From positions 1-6,101 of the forward strand of contig JAFPCL010000129.1 of the NCBI GenBank assembly GCA_017390225.1: a stretch of DNA of 6,101 nucleotides, written 5' to 3'. Below, one piece after another: positions 3,984 to 6,101 of this stretch (positions are counted from its first letter, which is position 1; the number at the start of each line of letters is the position of its first letter). Origin of the DNA: Clostridia bacterium. Its GTDB lineage: Bacteria; Bacillota; Clostridia; CAKSNL01; HGM11501. The translations under genes and the position numbers were made by a program. The notes under the pieces were generated by a model. That model did not search any database. It was not told the origin of the DNA and saw nothing but the letters and a program-made list of their open reading frames with translations.

Positions 3984-6101
3984 GATGTGTTTTCGCATCC
4001 GGAAAACTATGCGAAAATCTACAGTGACGGTTTCGACGGAAAAACAAGTGCGCAAATTTATGCCGAGTGGGACGGTGCCCATGCCGCAAGCCGCACCACG
4101 GTTGTGGCTGACGGGGGCTTGTATGCCAATTGGGATATGACCGGCGGTGTCGGCTATTCCTTTAAAAAGGCATATATGAATGTGCGTTATAGCTTCGATA
4201 TCAAAACATCCGGCAGCGGTATGAACAGCTGTGTGGCGCTTCGTACCGACACACAGGCAGGTAGGCTCTTCGGCGGCATTGCTTCCACGGATGTGAGTGA
4301 AGGTAACGGCATCGGATTTTATTTTTATGACAACACCCACCCCGGAAAGGTGGCACTGGTCATTGCCAACAGCAGTGGGGAAGTGCTCAGCAAATCTGCC
4401 ATTTTTTATATCGACTATCCCGAAGGCGTGAACTTTAAAGAATACACGGCTGTGGACGTCTATGACTTTGACGACCGCCTGCTGTTCTATGTGGAGAATA
4501 AGCCCTTTGCGGCGATTCAATTTTTCGGCAGAAACGGCGATTATTTCGGAAACGGCGTTGTCTATAACGGAAGCGGCACGCAAATCGGCACATTCAATAA
4601 GAGTGTGCGCCGCACCTCAAAAATCGGCATCACCAACCGCGACTCTGCCGTATATATGGATAATTTCGTGATTGCACTTCCCATCGATGAGGACAGTGCG
4701 TTCCGTGATATCTATAATGACAACTTTGACGGCGCTACGCAAGCACAAATCTATCAGCGCTTTGACGGCGCACACGCCGCCGCCAGAGTCACACCTGTCA
4801 ACGAAAAGGGTCAGCTTTGGGCAAACTGGGATTTGACGCAAGGCGTGGGCTACGTTTTAAAGCAGTCCTATCGCAATGCCCGCTATGATTTTGAAATCGC
4901 AAGCGGATGCACGGGAATGAATGCCTGTGTAGCCCTGCGTACGTATCATCAGGGTGGCTATATGTTCGGTGGCATTGCTCCGAGCGATGTCAGCAAAGGC
5001 TACGGTGTGGGCTTTTATTTCTATGACAACACCCATCCGGGGCAGGTGGCAATCGTGATTGCCGATGCAAGTCAGGAAGTTTTAAGTAAATCCTGTATTT
5101 CCTACATTCCCTATCCCGAAGGTGTAGATTTCAAAGATATGACCAAAATGTCGGTGTATGACATGGATGATCGCATGTTCTTCTTAGTGGAGGGTAAGCT
5201 TTTTGCCTATATTTTGTTCGGCAATCTGTCCGCCGATCAATACACATCGGGAACAATTTTTAAAGCCGACGGCACCAAAGTGGGAAGCTTCTCCGGCAAG
5301 AAGGTTTTAAGAAACTCGAATTTCTCTATCACGAATCGTGACTCCACCGTGTATCTGGATAACCTCAGCGTGCTTCGATTGATTGGAAATCAGAGCTTTT
5401 ATGCTTATGATAAAAACAGCTTAGTGACTGTCTACGAAGATGACTTCGACGGAAAGAGCGCGGCTCAAATTTATGCCGATTGGAACGGCGCTCATGCGGC
5501 AAAACGCACGGCCCCCGTGGATGAAAACGGCAGACTGATGTGTGATTGGAACGTTTCCGAAGGCTTGGGCTATGCTTTCAAACAGCCCCTGATTAACGCC
5601 GTATATACGTTTGATTTGCATATCAAAGAAGGCGGAACTCATAATGTGATTTCCTTGCGTTCGCCCGCCAATGCCGGAAGTCTCTATGGCGGCATCGCAT
5701 CGGGAGAAACCGACAAGGGACGCGGCGTCGGTATTTACGTTTATAATTCTGCGGCGCCCTACAGCACAACGATTTTATTTGCAGATACGGCGAACGAAAC
5801 GCTGTCTACTGCCGCACAAATTCGTGTGCCTTATCGGAATTTGTCGATGAACAACAAGAAAATGACCATCTGTGACATGGATGATCGCATCATCTGCTTT
5901 GTAGATGACGAACCTTATTTTTCGATTTGTTTTTCCGGGCTGAGCGGCGAATATTATACTTCGGGTATTGTTTACGACGCCGCAAGCAATTCGTTGGGCC
6001 TTACCGAAGTAGTCGTGACCAGCCTTGTTATCCTCGTACATAATGTTACCCTCACCGTCACGGATGAAGACAGGATAGATAGGAGCCTGATCACCTACAG
6101 C
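3909..6101 (+). CDS. Secreted protein with three tandem ConA/LamG-like repeats, 3' end missing
   Basis: The frame is open from 3909 to the window edge (731 codons, no stop). Residues 1-25 form a signal peptide: basic MRKK, a hydrophobic core and a likely cleavage after SFA before DVF. No clear lipobox is seen. Three tandem repeats follow, at about residues 37-267, 268-507 and 508-697. Each starts with a (D)xFDG...AQIY....GAHAA motif. Each continues through NWD..xGVGY and FGGIA, then FYFYDNTHPG in the first two, then YDxDDR. The first two close with ITNRDS.VY.DN. The closing motif and alternating beta-strand pattern resemble concanavalin/LamG-type jelly-roll domains, which often bind glycans. 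That fold is an inference, and no named family or catalytic motif was recognised. The gene has its own promoter after the symporter terminator. Codons beyond about 5999 stop matching the repeat and appear to be foreign sequence, so the true protein continues differently. Confidence 0.85.
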   Translation, partial: MRKKIFVLCLTALLFVTCFAICSFADVFSHPENYAKIYSDGFDGKTSAQIYAEWDGAHAASRTTVVADGGLYANWDMTGGVGYSFKKAYMNVRYSFDIKTSGSGMNSCVALRTDTQAGRLFGGIASTDVSEGNGIGFYFYDNTHPGKVALVIANSSGEVLSKSAIFYIDYPEGVNFKEYTAVDVYDFDDRLLFYVENKPFAAIQFFGRNGDYFGNGVVYNGSGTQIGTFNKSVRRTSKIGITNRDSAVYMDNFVIALPIDEDSAFRDIYNDNFDGATQAQIYQRFDGAHAAARVTPVNEKGQLWANWDLTQGVGYVLKQSYRNARYDFEIASGCTGMNACVALRTYHQGGYMFGGIAPSDVSKGYGVGFYFYDNTHPGQVAIVIADASQEVLSKSCISYIPYPEGVDFKDMTKMSVYDMDDRMFFLVEGKLFAYILFGNLSADQYTSGTIFKADGTKVGSFSGKKVLRNSNFSITNRDSTVYLDNLSVLRLIGNQSFYAYDKNSLVTVYEDDFDGKSAAQIYADWNGAHAAKRTAPVDENGRLMCDWNVSEGLGYAFKQPLINAVYTFDLHIKEGGTHNVISLRSPANAGSLYGGIASGETDKGRGVGIYVYNSAAPYSTTILFADTANETLSTAAQIRVPYRNLSMNNKKMTICDMDDRIICFVDDEPYFSICFSGLSGEYYTSGIVYDAASNSLGLTEVVVTSLVILVHNVTLTVTDEDRIDRSLITYS
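4017..4709 (+). repeat. Protein repeat 1 (231 residues)
   Basis: This repeat covers residues 37-267. Landmarks are FDG at 42-44, AQIYAEWDGAHAA at 48-60, NWD at 74-76, GMNSCVALRT at 104-113, FGGIA at 121-125, FYFYDNTHPG at 137-146, YDFDDR in the later half, and the closing ITNRDSAVYMDN. The closing strand motif is typical of the last strands of jelly-roll lectin-like domains. A linker beginning FVIALPIDED joins it to repeat 2. Confidence 0.85.
4710..5429 (+). repeat. Protein repeat 2 (240 residues)
   Basis: This repeat covers residues 268-507 and is the closest match to repeat 1. It has FDG at 273-275, AQIYQRFDGAHAA at 279-291, NWD, GMNACVALRT, FGGIA, an identical FYFYDNTHPG, YDMDDR and ITNRDSTVYLDN. 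The repeated DNA is recognisable but has diverged at third codon positions, so the duplication is not recent. The linker to repeat 3 is about 20 residues long and richer in Ser, Tyr and Asn. Confidence 0.85.
5430..5999 (+). repeat. Protein repeat 3 (190 residues, cut off)
   Basis: This repeat covers residues 508-697. It keeps FDG (513-515), AQIYADWNGAHAA (519-531), the DWN and GLGY positions, YGGIA and DMDDR. The GMNxCVALRT stretch is replaced by a THNVISLRS version, and FYFYDNTHPG is replaced by IYVYNSAAPYS. It is therefore a diverged copy. It should have ended with an ITNRDS.VY.DN-like strand, but the match stops at about SLG697, where the probable foreign sequence begins. Confidence 0.8.
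6000..6101 (-). CDS. Fragment of a SusC/RagA-type TonB-linked outer membrane protein, probably a chimeric join
   Basis: Read on the minus strand from the window edge, 34 codons encode a peptide containing QAPIYPVFIRDGEGNIMYED followed by HDYFGK. The APIYPvyiRDxdGNIMYD pattern is characteristic of SusC-family TonB-dependent receptors of Bacteroidota, which import oligosaccharides through the outer membrane. Codons are mostly GGT, GAC, AAC, TAC and AAG, unlike the mixed use in the plus-strand gene. The similarity stops at about 6000, exactly where the plus-strand repeat protein stops matching its own repeats. A Gram-positive-type host should not carry SusC, so an assembly chimera is the simplest explanation. 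The assignment is from pattern memory only. Confidence 0.62.

Noticed and set aside
3855..4583. 242-codon open frame antisense to the repeat-protein gene
   Set aside because: It lies opposite a gene with promoter, ribosome binding site, signal peptide and internal protein repeats. The same antisense frame reappears in shorter form opposite the other repeats, showing that it is a by-product of the repeated codons.

Overview
The window looks like chromosomal DNA of a Bacillota (Clostridia-type, probably gut-dwelling) bacterium. This rests on strong AGGAGG-type ribosome binding sites, clean TTGACA/TATAAT-type promoters, A/T-rich intergenic DNA, intrinsic hairpin-plus-T terminators, and a bacterial 11-helix sodium symporter. 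I cannot name the genus. The last ~100 bases do not fit this picture and look like a piece of a Bacteroidales SusC-type gene joined on, so the right end is probably a chimeric assembly.

Layout. At the left edge (1-146, minus strand) is the 5' part of an NfeD-like membrane protein gene with its own promoter. A divergent, gene-free spacer follows (about 177-614). It holds a cluster of DnaA-box-like sequences (314-441, including two directly abutting boxes and one exact TTATCCACA on the minus strand), flanked by a 14-bp inverted pair. A sigma-A-type promoter overlapped by a 24-bp palindrome then leads into a two-gene operon (615-1460 and 1491-2258). Both genes encode sugar phosphate isomerase/epimerase-type TIM barrels of different subfamilies. 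A terminator (2267-2299) closes that operon.

An independent unit follows: a promoter at 2326-2353, a neurotransmitter:sodium symporter family transporter (2388-3803), and a terminator (3808-3842). A further promoter (3844-3871) drives a large gene from 3909 that runs off the right edge. It encodes a secreted protein with a signal peptide and three tandem ~230-240-residue repeats. These look like concanavalin/LamG-type beta-sandwich domains, possibly carbohydrate-binding.

Functionally, the two epimerases probably act together in catabolism of an uncommon sugar or polyol. The symporter would import an amino acid or similar organic solute, and the repeat protein acts outside the cell. The separate promoters and terminators mean that only the two epimerases are clearly co-transcribed. 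The most notable items are the DnaA-box cluster, the triple-repeat secreted protein of unrecognised family, and the probable chimeric junction near 6000.
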